From NCBI GenBank assembly GCA_030386875.1, contig CM059557.1, positions 55,196,514-55,260,513 of the forward strand: DNA of 64,000 nt, read 5' to 3'. This document shows positions 1-12,788 of this stretch, piece by piece; positions within the stretch are counted from its first letter, which is position 1; every line of letters begins with the position of its first letter. The notes beneath the pieces are model-generated. The model made no database searches, was not told the origin of the DNA, and was given only the letters and a program-made list of their open reading frames with translations. The stretch comes from Morinoia aosen. Lineage: Eukaryota > Arthropoda > Malacostraca > Amphipoda > Talitridae. The position numbers and the translations under genes were made by a program.

Positions 1-944
1 CACTGAAGTCTGAAGAATGTCAATGAGTTTAAAAAATTGTATTGATGGAAGGGCAATTGTGGATTGCCCCACTAATTAGCGAACACCTCATTCCATCATA
101 TGGAAACCGTCTCCAAGCAGTGATGAAGAGAGAAGGTTTTGCTAATAAGCATTAAAAAACTTTTTCTTATACCTTACATGGTTTTTTGTAGGTGAATTTA
201 CATTTGTGAAAAACTTAATGTTTTATTTCACGTCTTTAGTTCGACTATTCAGAACTATAAGCTGTGATAGTCTCGTGTATAATGTCTTGCGAACAGTCCA
301 ATTAACGTGAAATTGCAAGTGTGCTAATATTTTTGTCCCCCGCTTTACACAGAGGTTAAAGATCTAACTCCGTGCGATTCTTCACAATGGGGATATTTCG
401 AGGACAGAACAATAAAGATGCCATTTAGATCATTGTAAATAATGTATGATCCTGTCAATCAAGGACGTATTTCACAAATGGAAGAATGACCCAATAATGA
501 ATAGGAGAATAAATACCGCTATTACAAATCGAACTTTTGCTCGTGAGGAACCGCGGTTGTGTCGATGGATACGGAAGTTATGAATTTAACAGTTAGATCT
601 GTTTAATTGATATTGTTTCACTTCAAATGTTTCATTAAAAAATAAAAAGTGCGCAATTGAAAATTAGTAAATGTTAGATCGATGAAACCTTATCACAAAG
701 CACCTTCCAACCCTGTTTTATTTAACTTGCTACTAAGAACTCGTAATTTAAATCTTATTCGCAACTGGCCGTCCTTTCTTTAGAAGCCCATGACCTACAT
801 TTGAACAGCCGAACGTTCGGGATCGCGTACGAGAGGGACGGCAGAGAATCTTTATACTTTGCAGGCCTGTAGTGCCTCCTATGTCCTACGTTGTTCACGG
901 CACTGATTACTTTTTCACTTCTCTCCTACCCGTTCTACACGTTT
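1..944. other. Non-coding AT-rich DNA
   Basis: No reading frame of useful length, no recognisable transposon protein and no tandem array was seen here. Confidence 0.5.
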
Positions 945-1290
945 CAATATGAATTTCCATGTATTTTTTTTTCAATGTGAAAGTCATCGCTGTCTCTGAG
1001 CAAAACCACATCTTCACATGAAATTCTAGTCGAAATTTTTTAAATCTCAGCACTCATAAAATCATTGCTAAGCAAAATGACTTATGCGTGAAATTCTAAA
1101 CGATATTCATTGAAAGTTGTTACTAAGAACACCTTCGCTGTCGCTGAGCAAAGCAACTTTTTGTAAGGAATTCTAGTTGATATCCTTTGAATTTTAGCAC
1201 TAAGAAAATCGTCGTTGTAGGTGAGCAAAACAACTTTTCCATGAAATGCAAGTCGATATTCGTTGAATTTAAGCACGAAGAAAAGCACCG
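945..1290. repeat. Degenerate ~75-bp tandem repeat
   Basis: About four diverged units are spaced 68 to 80 bp apart. Each contains a version of GAAATTCTAGTCGATATTC followed by a CACTAAGAAAATC-like block and a GAGCAAAAC block. Related cores start near 1020, 1088, 1168 and 1243. Open frames across this stretch on both strands are repeat translations and have no gene-like features. Confidence 0.6.
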
Positions 1291-1557
1291 CCGAGCAGAC
1301 CTGAGATGCAGAGAATGGCGTGCCGGTGGGAGGAGAGAAGTCATGCTCGCTCGTGGGCGCCTCGGAAGACTCGCACGCACTCGTTCTATTCCAGACTCGC
1401 ACTCTGCACTCTGGATGGGCATATTACGTACCTACCAGCTTATATTCTTCAAATGTAATTCATCATTTTGCAACCCCGGTCGAAGATTCTACAACAGCAG
1501 CTGTCAACTCTGCAATTATGAGTCTGTCACTGGCTGTTCTCGTTCCGGACTGGTATG

Positions 1558-1725
1558 GAGCAAAATTTTAGGCTTCCCTCATTTCTAGATTTCTCAGAAG
1601 CGTAGGACTGCGACCAGCTTTGTTTTAGTGTTATGGATTTAATATTTTAAAGATTCTATAGAGAATCTAGGCTCAAACTTTGACCTAAGTATTAATGCAC
1701 TATATATAGCACCTGTACTTCATAA
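1558..1725 (+). repeat. Direct repeat copy 1 (~165 bp)
   Basis: This segment matches 3898-4063 closely over its whole length, from AGCAAAATTTTAGGCTTC to a shared TATATAGCACCTGTACTTC. The two copies lie 2.2 kb apart in the same orientation. They could be short terminal repeats of a non-autonomous element or a plain dispersed repeat. No primer-binding site or target duplication was identified. Confidence 0.65.
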
Positions 1726-3897
1726 GACCGTAATTTCGGTCGTCCATTTTTTAACCGCCAGGGCAGAAATTACGGTAATTTTACCAAACTTTAAAGTCGG
1801 CAAGAAATTACCTAAATTTAAAAAAGAAATCTTTCGATCTTCAGACCATACTTTACATTTTGAAACATTTACGCCGCAACTTCTTTCAATATTTATTTTT
1901 TGCTTTAAGTCGCATTAATCAATAATGTATTATACAGCCCATAATTATTCCCTTGCACAGAAATTATTGGCGAAAGATCGGGGCCAGCAGATAATTGCTG
2001 TGTGGTTACAGTAAGAAGTAGTGATATAATTACGGCATTTAGGAGGCACGCTGAGTAAATGCAGTCCTCGATAGCCTCTAACACGTAAACTTTATCCTCT
2101 AAAAGGGAACAGCTTTTTCAACACTTAGTGCTTAACAATGTGATACTTGAACAGCTAAGTAGACTTGACTCAAACACGTTAACTGAGGCGGGCTTAATTG
2201 AAATTTATGATTCAATTCCGTTCGAATTCAATTTATGCGTTCATCTTTCCAGTGAACAGGAAATTAATTGAATAATGCTATCTTCTGGTTGTGGCCACGT
2301 ATAAATAAAATTCAGTTAAAAAGTAATGCGTCACTCAGCGGTCGACAGGTTGAGAGGCATGAAAAAGTTAAGAAGTATAGGTCACGCACGGACATCGTCC
2401 TTTTTGCTTCACTTAATTGACTCTAAAAGCCGGTTTTGCTTCATGTCTTTTTGAAAGAAAATAGGAATTTTTCAATCGAATTACACGACTGCTTACTTTT
2501 TTCAATGTCTCAATTTGTTCAATTGAAGCCTGTACGTGGGAAAAAGATGTGCTCAGTATTTTTATTTTTTCAACTACTCTCCTAAATTTGTTCAATTTAT
2601 CAATGCTGCGACCGACACTCCTCTTTTTCCCACTGTATATGGGTTGTGCGTTAATTTATTTAGTATGATTTTATATTTTATCATCACTGTCTCCTCGTTG
2701 TACATGAAACTCACAATTCTCTTCGTACGTGTAAATTTCAGCATGTGCCTGCCGGAATTCAGATTAAATATCCTGCGAGACTGGAATATCTGCTAAAGCA
2801 AAATATTTTCCCCAAGAATCAGAATATCCTTTGGAGAGAAATTGACTTTCAAGAACTCATTTTGCCTATATAGCTCGGCACCTAAGCGATTGTGAAACCT
2901 TCGTCACTAGGTTCATTGACACCCAATATGCATTTTTTAAACCTCACTCACGTTTTCTAAAATTTCCAGTCCTACAGTGACACATTGACAGCCAGAATCT
3001 GATTCAGAGAACCGGAAAATAAGTCTACGGCCAGCAGATTAGCAAATCCTGACATTTCCTCAATTAACGCATCCAAAAATGCCCTATTAACAGGCGCATC
3101 TGTTGAATTTAATATGTGCACCATAATATTTTTTCATTGCTAACGCCCCAATTTATTTGTAAAAAAACCCTTAGTGTAAACATTTTCTCCACCCTGCAAT
3201 TACCGAAGGAGTATCATTCTGGACCAGAGGCTCGTCATGTTAACGAGCTGTTGTGTTCTGTTGCATCTCGTGTCAGCAGTTCGGCTTCCTCATCTAGTAA
3301 TTACAGACCAACTAGTCGACCTGCAGATCAGCTTCTGAGCGACGGATTCAAATGTTCCAAGACGTAACGTTAGCTTGGGGAAAAAATTAAAATAACTCTA
3401 CGGTATTGTTGACCTAATTTCATTTACTCATTGTTAGCTTTCTTCTCAGAAAACAAAAAAAAAACACTCTAAGAACTAACTTCGAGTACACTGAGGAAGA
3501 GTTATTACAATAATCATATCTAAATATTTTTCAATAGTGCAGTATTCAAAATAATTAGCTATTCGAATAGCTCAAATGCATGATTTTGATATTCTAATTT
3601 ATAGGAGCGGGCTGAAATACGAATTTCAATAAAGTTTCGACTTTGGGTAGTATTCCAAACCTTCACCAAGCTCTGATCGAGACTGGCCTTATTCTTGTGC
3701 TGTGAAATCAGAGCAATAGAACTGAACACGCGTTACGTGGAGACTGTGAACCGACTGAAAATTTGCAAGCGATCTGTTCATTATGCATGGCATGAAGGGC
3801 GATCGCAGTACTGGGTGAGCATGCAATGCATTTGCGAACTGAAATATGGCTGGAAAATTAAAATCAAATAATCTTAAAATCTTAGATACAGTGTCAA
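1726..3897. other. 2.2-kb interval between two direct repeats, no gene seen
   Basis: No supported coding region. An 11-bp inverted repeat (ACCGTAATTTC / GAAATTACGGT) lies at about 1727-1777, just inside the first direct repeat. The rest is AT-rich and unique-looking by eye. Confidence 0.45.
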
Positions 3898-4063
3898 GCA
3901 AAATTTTAGGCTTCGCTCATTTCTAGATTTCTCAGAAGCGTAGGAATGCGACCTGCTTGGTTTGAGTGTCTTGGATTTAATATTTTGAAAATTCTATAGA
4001 GATTTTAAGCTCTAACTTTGACCTAAGTATTAATGCACTCTATATAGCACCTGTACTTCTACA
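3898..4063 (+). repeat. Direct repeat copy 2 (~165 bp)
   Basis: Second copy of the sequence at 1558-1725, same orientation, with scattered substitutions. The substitutions mean the copies are not very recent. Confidence 0.65.
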
Positions 4064-4827
4064 AGTACGACCAAGAGTCAGCATGAAATACAAACTCCCA
4101 ATTTTTCAAAAATGTTAATTAAATTATTGGTGCAAAAAAATCTGCTCTTTTGATTCATCAACGAAAACATTCAAATCTTGAAATTAACATATTAAGCGAC
4201 AAATAGGTGAATTTCGCCTGAAGATTTTTTCATTACTTCAGTCTTTTCAGCGCTGTTAGGTAAAATTGATACTCTAACTAAAATTGTTCATTTCTGATAT
4301 TAGATATTGAGGCGTTGCTTCAAAATTGAGTGATGCTCCGAAAATACGAAATTGCGGTTGCGTGAGCATTGCTTTCAAAATGCGACCAATTTCTTAATCC
4401 TCTACTTCATTTTCCCACTCTCACTCGTATAAAGACGAAATTTTGTTCCTGTCTGAAGTTATTCAATTAATAAATTATTTAAGCAAATTCAAGTAAGCAA
4501 AATATTTAATATTGGTTTACACTTCAAATTTGAACAAATTGTTCAACCGAACATTCCTAGTTACTGCTTAAAGTCACCCGCATATACTTTTTTATTTTCA
4601 CATCTCAACTCATTATCCAACTCTTTTGGTTACATCAGCGTGCACTGTGAGCATTTATGGTGACCATCAGCTCACGCGTTCGGCATCATTCGCGTGCAAG
4701 CGTTGCTAAGAATTCTGCCTATATTCTACGCTTCATTGCCCTCAACTCTACGGCGTTACAACTTAATTATAGACCTGAAAGATCTCGAATTGTAGACGCT
4801 TGCGCTATGAAGAGATCACACAAATTT
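4064..4827. other. Non-coding region 3' of the coiled-coil gene
   Basis: Lies downstream of the minus-strand reading frame ending at 4828 and could hold its 3' untranslated region. No other gene or repeat is seen. Confidence 0.4.
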
Positions 4828-5787
4828 CTAGCACTCGTCCCTGCTAGTTCTGAGAGCCTGCTCCAAGTCTCCCCTGAGCTGCTCTACGAGCCTCTGGAGC
4901 TTCACACGCAGGCTGTCCCAGAGGTAGCCGCTCTGCTGCTCAGCCTCTTTTATTTTGTGGAGCATTTCCGATTTTTTGGGCCTTCGCGAGAACTCGAGCA
5001 GCTTCTCCTCGTCCTCCAAGTCCACGCTGCTCTGCAGGTACGTTTCCTGTTGCTGTTCCAGCAACGTGACGGAGGTCTGCACTGCAGGGACCGTTCTGTC
5101 GCAGTGCAGCTGCAAAGCCTCGATCAGCTGCTGCAGTGCACGCAGTGGCGCCGTCACAGCTTTGCATAACATCTGCTGCACGCGTTCCATCCCACGCGCA
5201 GGCTCGACAGCGCTGCAGCCAGGGTACATCTGCTGCATGGTCGTCTGCAGCCCCACAGCTGAAGCCTCAACTTCTAAGAGCGCGTCTTGTAAACGTAAGG
5301 CAGAGCTGAGCAAAGCAGCTGTTTGAGCAGAGTGCAGCTGTAGCTCCGACTCCAATGTGCCCCTATCGCTGCTAACGCTCAGTTTGAAGGCCGCCACTCT
5401 GTGTCGGAGCTGACGGTCGTACAGCGAAGCAAATCTTCTGACGCCGCTCAGGACAGCCTCGTGCACAAAACATTTCCAGGGTGTACAAGAACCGTCCAGG
5501 ATTTTTTCAGGAACTCCAATCGCTTTTTCTTGGTCACGTTTCGTATCTTCCAAGCTTTTTAAAGTGGTCGTGTTCGAATAAACTTCTGTTTTGTGGTCGG
5601 CCAGCCAAATGTCTTCGTCATCGTTAAGAGTGAACGGCTTTTCTGTTCTCTGTACCTGCACTTCAATAGTCTCGATGTATTGTTTTTCCAATATTCTATC
5701 ATCTTTCGCAGGATTCAAACGCTTTGGTTTCGATAAAAAACCTTCCTCTACTGAATCAGACTCGCTGGTTTGTGCTTGAAAATCCAT
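4828..5787 (-). CDS. Uncharacterised single-exon coiled-coil protein
   Basis: An uninterrupted frame of 319 residues. The ATG at 5787 is used because the triplet just upstream in frame is GTG. I do not recognise the family. The first ~100 residues are polar and acidic (start MDFQAQTSESDSVEEGF). From about residue 110 the protein becomes helical and heptad-like, rich in Leu, Gln and Glu, with clusters such as LEQQQETYLQ and RVKLQRLVEQLRGDLEQAL near the end, as in a coiled-coil scaffold or small-complex subunit. No signal peptide or membrane segment is visible. Codon third positions are G/C-biased in the 3' two-thirds, unlike the surrounding AT-rich DNA, which supports real coding. With no introns it is either a single-exon gene, a retrocopy, or one large terminal exon. 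Function is unknown. Confidence 0.65.
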   Translation of the reverse strand: MDFQAQTSESDSVEEGFLSKPKRLNPAKDDRILEKQYIETIEVQVQRTEKPFTLNDDEDIWLADHKTEVYSNTTTLKSLEDTKRDQEKAIGVPEKILDGSCTPWKCFVHEAVLSGVRRFASLYDRQLRHRVAAFKLSVSSDRGTLESELQLHSAQTAALLSSALRLQDALLEVEASAVGLQTTMQQMYPGCSAVEPARGMERVQQMLCKAVTAPLRALQQLIEALQLHCDRTVPAVQTSVTLLEQQQETYLQSSVDLEDEEKLLEFSRRPKKSEMLHKIKEAEQQSGYLWDSLRVKLQRLVEQLRGDLEQALRTSRDEC

Positions 5788-8700
5788 CACTATACAACTA
5801 AGAGCTTCTAGATTGCGCTAAACATGAACTGAATTAATTTTTGACTACTTCTACGCGCATCGGTTACTTTGAAGGAAGTGATAGAAAGTCCTGCAACTAC
5901 GTTGTGGTATGGAGTCCGGTAGACAAGATACAAAGAACTTAAGAAATAGCGCCGGACCAAGAAATGTCCTCTCACTACGTCCTCCCGTCTTTCCTCGAAC
6001 CATATTTAATTGAATGTGACGTGAATCATTTGGTTAAATTGAAAGCGCCAACAGGATTAATTCCCCTTAATAGCTAAAATAGAAGACGCCTCGTAGAATT
6101 GCTTCATTTCATTATTTTCTCTACTTTACCCCACCAAACTCAATTTCTATTTCATCAAGGTTACATTTTACTCGGGAAAAATATAATGAAATTTGAGAAT
6201 CATCTTTTCTTTTGTCATAAAAAAGGAAGAATCGAAATTTTAATGAAGGCAACGTAAAAACAAATTTTGACAGCTCTGTTGCTAAGTCACATACACCATT
6301 CACCCACGTGAAGCCTTCTTTGACTTACCCCCAGCGTATTTTTCACAAACGAGATGTGTAGAGGAAGTCTGATTATTTAAAAAACTTAAAGCAAGTAACG
6401 AGCGTATCTGTGATACAGGCTTTACTGGTTTCTAATCTTTCCTACACCTGTCCATCAGATGTATCACGCAATAAGTATTTTTGTGAATTGCAAGTTGAGA
6501 ACAGAAACTTGCAGTCATTCATTTCTTTTCGTCTAGCGACATGAGTATCACAATACTCATGTGTGTGTATCATTTAAGTGTAATTACTTTAAGATATTCA
6601 AAAACCAATGATGTACTTTTTTTTGTACCATCTTTATTGGAAATAAACTGTTTTTCTTTTTATTCTTTTTTATTGTGCAATACTCATAAATCCATTCTTG
6701 GGCGGTTAACGTTATTAAAACCATTTGCATAGTAAATTCTTCTTTATTAGGAAGTAGGGACTATGTTAATGAATGAATGCGTAAATAAACAAATGAAAAA
6801 TTACAAAATATATTAAAAAATAAATGAATTGAGTGTTAAGGAATTAAATACACCATAGCATTCCTACACAATGTAAATTGAAATTCAAAAATAGCTGTTT
6901 GCAATTATTATGAGGGTGATCGTGGATCTAGTTTACGGGGTGAGGTAACAAGGGCAAGTTTAGCCATGCAACCAAAAAAACGATGGATTATGAAATAATG
7001 AATGATATAACAAAAATAAGAATACAGTAAAATTTTTGCTATTTGTAGTTTTCGAATAAAATTGGAGAGCAAATCTCTTCTGCAATAACTTTTAACGGTG
7101 TGCAAATAGCAAGTGTACGCCAAATAACGTAACATACGACGAAAATCCTTGTCTTTATAAATATTATTCCCTGCGCATAAAGCTCTGGGTAGTAGTTCGT
7201 ATGTTCATAGCTATAAAGAGAGAAGCATCGCAGACCTCCGATTTTGTAATTCTGAAATTTGTGTTTTCGCTAAAATCCAAAACGTGGAGATTTTTCAAAC
7301 GATCCTTCTTCAGAAAATTATTCGAGCATGTCTGAGTACGGCGTATACGTAAACTGAAACCTTTTGAATAAAAAATAGAAATTTCGACAGTGAAAATTAG
7401 TGTATGAAAGTATTATAGGCTTATAACCTAAACTTAACAGACAACTTGTAAAATGACCAAAACCCTCATTTAAAACCAGGGACTATTAATAAAATGATAA
7501 AAGATGACAACTACTTACCTACCAGAAGAAGCTAAATCATCATTCGAAGATGTCGTAGAATGGTCTAATCGATGGCAGGCGATAAACATTTAAATTATAA
7601 TAGAGAGAACGCGTTAACTTTCAACCTTACACGCAACAAGCGCAAAATTTATCAAAGTCATTGACGCATTTCACTTTACCTACGAAACGTGGCTTTACTC
7701 GACAACAAAGTTCCCTTCTCTCAGTCGGAAATATTGAAGCAAAACTTGCTTGCAAATTGCACGTTGGGTTCATCTGTCGTAGAGTATTTATGGAGCTTTG
7801 CAATAGCGGAGAGGGGGGTGAGGCGGAGGTCATTCGACAGGTAACAGTTGACCCTTATTTATCAGCTGCCATTAGACGTTATTTACGTCGACACTGCTCA
7901 ATGAGATTAGCTTGTCTAGACTGGCGTTTTACTGGCCAATATTCAGAGGTTTAATATTTTTTTGGATAAAATTTTGTCAAAAATAACTCAGCATCTGGTA
8001 ACCATGCACGGTTTTCGTCTCCAAAATGGCCAACTTATATATGCAACCCTAAGACAAACTAAAAGCAAGGACAGGCAGGGCGAGCAATTAATGAATGCAT
8101 AAGTAGGACTGGAGGCCTATATCTTCTCTATTAAAATACCTTCTCATCGCAAAAACAAGGGTTAATTTTTACTCAGGTCTAGTGGAACTCATAAATGTTC
8201 TTCATCGACTAAGTTATTCAGCTGCCAATTTTCCGTGTTTCAGGCGCGTATCGAGGCACTGCTGACGAGCTATGCCACTAAGCCACATATTCGATCTTAA
8301 CTCACATGGGGTACTTTAAGGAACTTGTCCCAGCGAATTTTCCGCATTCGAAAAGTATCGTGGGAGTCTTAAATGCAAAACACAGGCATTAAATTTTTCG
8401 TTTACTCCATTCATATAATTCTCCGTTCTGTTTCACGAATTTTATTTCTGTGAAATGATATGAAAATGTATCACCACTTTCTATATCTGCATCGCATGAT
8501 CCCGACTCATGCTTGCTCGTGTACACCAAGATTCGTTCTAGTTCAGACCAGGCAAGTACCTCGACTCCTTCTTCTTAGACACTCATGATAATCTCCATTC
8601 AAGCTCCTTCTTAACTTTTAATCCGTTCAGTAGCATGGTCCTTTTAGTATTAACCGAGTGTACAAATGTGAAATTTAGAATACAAATGAATTTAGTTTCA

Positions 8701-8903
8701 GGGTATCTAGTATGTTTTTCAGTGTCTCTCGCAGACTGACTGTACTCAGAAGAGAAGTAGAATTCCGGAGCTTCCCTCTGGGAGGCTTTGCTCACAATGG
8801 CAGTCCTAATTAGAGGTCTATCGGGACTTGTGCTCCCCAAGTGGCCCTGAATTACTCACGTCAGATTTATAACCACTGCCTCTGATTGCTGCTGTGATGC
8901 TAG
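5788..8903. other. Non-coding AT-rich DNA
   Basis: The first few hundred bases would include any promoter of the minus-strand gene ending at 5787, but no clear core element was recognised. Short open frames here lack domain signatures or exon-like codon bias. Confidence 0.4.
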
Positions 8904-9415
8904 CCCTATATAATACGATACTTACCCTCTATATGATATGATGCTTTCCCCATATAATGCGATGCTTACTTTATTCGATGCTCAACCTATATAATACGAT
9001 GCTGACACTATATAATAAAATGCTCACCCTATATAATACGATGCTTACCCTATATAATAAAATGCTCACCCTATATAATACGATGCTTACCCTATATAAT
9101 AAAATGCTCGCCCTATATAATACGATGCTTACCCTATCTAATAAAATACTTACTCTATATAATTCGATACATACCCTATTTAAAACGAAACTTTCCCCAT
9201 ATAATATGATGCTTACCTTATATAATACGATATTAACCCTACATAGTTCGATGCTTACATTATATATAACGATACTTACCCTATATAAATCGAAACTTTC
9301 CCCATGTAATAAGATGCTTACCTTATATAATACGATATTAACCGTACATAATACGATATTAACCCGACATAATACGTTGCTTACCTTTTACACTACGATG
9401 CTTACCCTATATAAT
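8904..9415 (+). repeat. 21-bp minisatellite
   Basis: About 24 units of 21 bp with core CTATATAATACGATGCTTAC. Because the unit is a multiple of three, one frame stays open and reads as a heptad repeat (MLTLYNT). This is a by-product of unit length rather than evidence of a protein. The TATATAA core recurs in every unit. Confidence 0.9.
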
Positions 9416-9747
9416 AAAGCTATTCCAGTAACCCACGCTACCGTACATACAGTAGCTTCTGAATTTCTTCCTTGTTTTGTTACAACGCAATTTAAATTTG
9501 AACCGGAACTCTTGGTCATTTCGTGAATATCTTTAATCAAGCGACACTGTAGAAACGCGACATCGTGCGGCAGTTTTGCCTACTACGATCTTTGCTGCAA
9601 CACCAATCACTTCCCGCCACCATCACAATTTATTTCCGCCACTATCATCACCGCCACACAACTCATTTCCCAACACCATCATCATTGCCACGATGTCATT
9701 TCCAGCCTTCCCATCGACCCTCAAATCTTGGTAGCACGCGCTCTGCC

Positions 9748-10775
9748 ACGTGGCGCTGGTGTTGGTGTTGGTGCTGCTGGTGTTGGTGCTGCTGGTGTTG
9801 GTGTTGGTGCTGCTGGTGTTGGTGTTGGTGCTGCTGGTGTTGGTGTTGGTGCTGCTGGTGTTGGTGTTGGTGCTGCTGGTGTTGGTGTTGGTGCTGCTGG
9901 TTTTGGTTTTGGTGCTGCTGGTGTTAGTGATGCTGGTGTTGGTGTTGGTGCTGCTGGTTTTGGTGTTGGTGCTGCTGGTGTTAGTGATGCTGGTGTTGGT
10001 GTTGGTGCTGCTGGTGTTGGTGCTGCTGGTGTTGGTGTTGCTGGTGTTGGTGTCGGTGCTGCTGATTTTGGTGTTGGTGCTGCTGGTGTTGGTGTTAGTG
10101 CTGCTGGTGTTAGTGCTGCTGGTGTTGGTGCTGCTGGTGTTAGTGCTGCTGGTGTTGGTGTTGGTGCTGCTGGTTTTGGTGTTGGTACTGCTGGTGTTGG
10201 TGTTGGTGCTGCTGGTTTTGGTTTTGGTGCTGCTGGTGTTAGTGATGCTGGTGTTGGTGTTGGTGCTGCTGGTTTTGGCGTTGGTGCTGCTGGTGTTAGT
10301 GCTGCTGGTGTTGGTGTTGGTGCTGCTGGTGTTGGTGCTGCTGGTGTTGGTGTTGCTGGTGTTGGTGTTGGTGCTGCTGATTTTGGTGTTGGTGCTGCTG
10401 GTGTTGGTGTTGGTGCTGCTGGTGTTAGTGCTGCTGGTGTTGGTGCTGCTGGTGTTGGTTGGTGCTGCTGGTTTTGGTGTTGGTGCTGCTAGTGTTGGTA
10501 TTGGTGCTGCTGGTGTTAGTGCTGCTGGTGTTAGTGTTGGTGCTGCTGGTGTTGGTGTTGGTGATACTAGTGTTGGTGCTGCTGGTGTTGGTGTTGATCT
10601 GTTGGTGTTCGCGCTGGTGCCGCTGGCGCTAGTGTTAGTGCTGCTGGTGTTGGTGCTGCTGGTGTTAATGTTGGTGATAGTGCTGTTGGTGCTAGCTCTA
10701 TTAGTGCTTGTTGTGCTTCAGCTGATGCTGGTGATGGTGCTGTTAGTGCCTGTGGTACTAGTGCTGTTGCCTTTT
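9748..10775 (+). repeat. GGTGTTGGTGCTGCT-type minisatellite
   Basis: About 1 kb of trinucleotide-based units (GGT, GTT, GCT), with higher-order blocks separated by GATGCT and TTTTGG variants. It translates as Gly/Val/Ala or Leu/Val runs in different frames. Decay increases towards the right end. The strand shown is G/T-rich with very few A or C except in GCT. No start context, splice sites or flanking coding sequence support a real protein. Confidence 0.9.
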
Positions 10776-11439
10776 GCTGTATGGTCTGTGTGAGCAGTTT
10801 GTTTTGTATTTATCTTCGATGCTTTCCCCTAACATTAATTCTGCTTTTAAGGTAGTTTAGGCCTATCTGTGATGTGTTTTAACTTTGTAAATATATTTTC
10901 CCTTCTTACATATGTTACCTTTTTCAATTTGCCCTTTTTATATATACTACATTTTCCCAAATTGTGTTTTCATATATTGGTTTTAATAACGAAAAATGCA
11001 GCCTAGAAATTATGATGTCAACAAAAATTATGATGGAAGCCATGCAGTTACAAAATTTTATCTCCGGCCGCCCAACGAATGTATTTAAGGTATTTTGTCC
11101 ATTATTGTCAAATTGTTTAAATTGTTTGAATTCTTTAATGCTGGTTTTCATTCAATAGTAAACTTCAATGGAAATGGACTACGCATGCTTCGTGTTTTCT
11201 TCCTACGAGTTTTCCCCAAGCTATAACGACGACACAACATTAATTAAGGTAGTAACGCTAACATCGTTAAGATTTCTCTGCTTATAAATTGTAGATTCGC
11301 TTTACCTGCGGGGAACTTGAAATGCGCTCAATTAAATGCGTGACAAAAACGACCTGAACTAGACAAAGTCTGCCCCTTGCTCAGTTGTTATCGGTTAATG
11401 ATAATTGTGCTTTATAAAGCTTAATCATCATTAGCGCTA
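10776..11439. other. Non-coding AT-rich DNA
   Basis: No supported feature between the minisatellite and the Penelope-like fragment. Confidence 0.4.
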
Positions 11440-11604
11440 GGGAAGTTCCGAAATCATGCTTTTGAATGCGACACAGCAGTCAATAAAAATAGTTACAAAG
11501 TCATAGCCAGGGCAAGGTTGAGTTCGAAATTGCGGATTTTAGAGTCTCTGTTCATTTTTAAAACGAAACCTGTTTTAAATAATCATCTTAGATCATTTCT
11601 TTAA
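11440..11604 (+). pseudogene. Penelope-like element, C-terminal fragment (copy A)
   Basis: The plus-strand translation ends with LRILESLFIFKTKPVLNN and then TAA at 11602-11604. That is the typical C-terminal end of the GIY-YIG endonuclease domain in Penelope-like retroelements. Only about 50 residues upstream are readable before similarity fades, and no reverse transcriptase part is seen. About 90 bp downstream lies a CTGATGATGA - GAAACG motif (11691-11716) like those found behind the other two fragments in this window. It is a dead 3' fragment. Confidence 0.7.
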
Positions 11605-11690
11605 TCTCTAGTCAATAAGTAATGCCATACATTTTTTTAGTTGTTTTCTTTTTATATTTTACACATGACTTTTTGTTTGAATTCGTATTG

Positions 11691-11720
11691 CTGATGATGA
11701 GAGAATGCTCGAAACGTCCA
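11691..11720 (+). other. Hammerhead-like core behind Penelope-like copy A
   Basis: CTGATGA, a short GAG/CTC stem, then GAAAC. This resembles the conserved core of hammerhead ribozymes reported in Penelope-like elements, but with one extra base between CTGATGA and the stem. It is therefore called only hammerhead-like. Confidence 0.35.
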
Positions 11721-12788
11721 TTTTTTACAAGTCTTTTACAGTCTCGAGAATATATTTTAATGAAAAATGTTTAATACCATTTTCCTGGTTCTCTCTTTTT
11801 TATTGAAAAGTCGGAAATACAGTAGCTGCTTCGAACATATAAGGCAGTTCAAATTCTGGCCATTAATTAAGAATTCACCAATATTGATATAAAACACACG
11901 CTAGAAATTATGCTCTTTTTCAATCCAAACGGATTTACTTTCAGGAAATTTACTCGTGAATTACTGCTCTCGCAACATAAGTATATTTGTAAATTACTAG
12001 TTGTTGTTGAAGTGTGTATCATAAGCGAATTACTCGACTTTACGGTTTGTTAACTGCCGGTGAGTAACATTAATTGACGAAAAATGTATCCTAACTCACT
12101 GATAACTCAATAATTCGCTTCAACATAACTAGGCTAAAATAAAAAATATATCCTTCTTTGAATATAAACTCAGAAGCAAGATTAGGCAGAGTTTGGAGAT
12201 AGGAGGAAAGGTAACATCAGGATCAAATTATTTAGGGTAAGGGTTAAGGGTTAATATGAGGGTTTAAATAAACGTCAAATCATAGTTCGAATCACTGCTG
12301 GAGCTAGATTCAGATTAAAATCATGATCAGTATTTTGATCATTAGAGTCTGTGTTATGAGCGTTAGGAGCGAGGAAAGGACCAAATTTAATACCAAGTTG
12401 AAAATCAATGTTATTATCAAAGTTTAGCTCACGGATTGAAATCAAGGTTGAAGTTAGGGTTAAAGTTGAGGCCAATGTTTTGCATCACCGTAGTTGGTGA
12501 TGTTTTAAATTAACAGTTAACTGCATGTTCAATGGTTAAGATACGGTATAAGTTAACTGCTTAGTGGTGCGTATAGATACTACTGTGATTCAGTGAATAA
12601 AGCCCACTATTTTAGTTACTGTAACCAAAGTGTTCGAGTAAAATTGAATTTTACGATAAGGTTCAACGTCAATGTAAAAGAAGAAGCTTAATATTAATTA
12701 TACTTCCAATTGGATGATTCGTAGAGAATCTTATTCGTAGAATAAAAAGAAGAACCAGAGTAAAAACGAACATTACGTTTATTGCATA

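Noticed and set aside
9728-10793. Gly/Val/Ala silk-like protein
   Set aside because: The same DNA gives Leu/Val and Cys/Trp repeats in other frames, there is no conserved non-repetitive terminal domain, and the array decays into random sequence.
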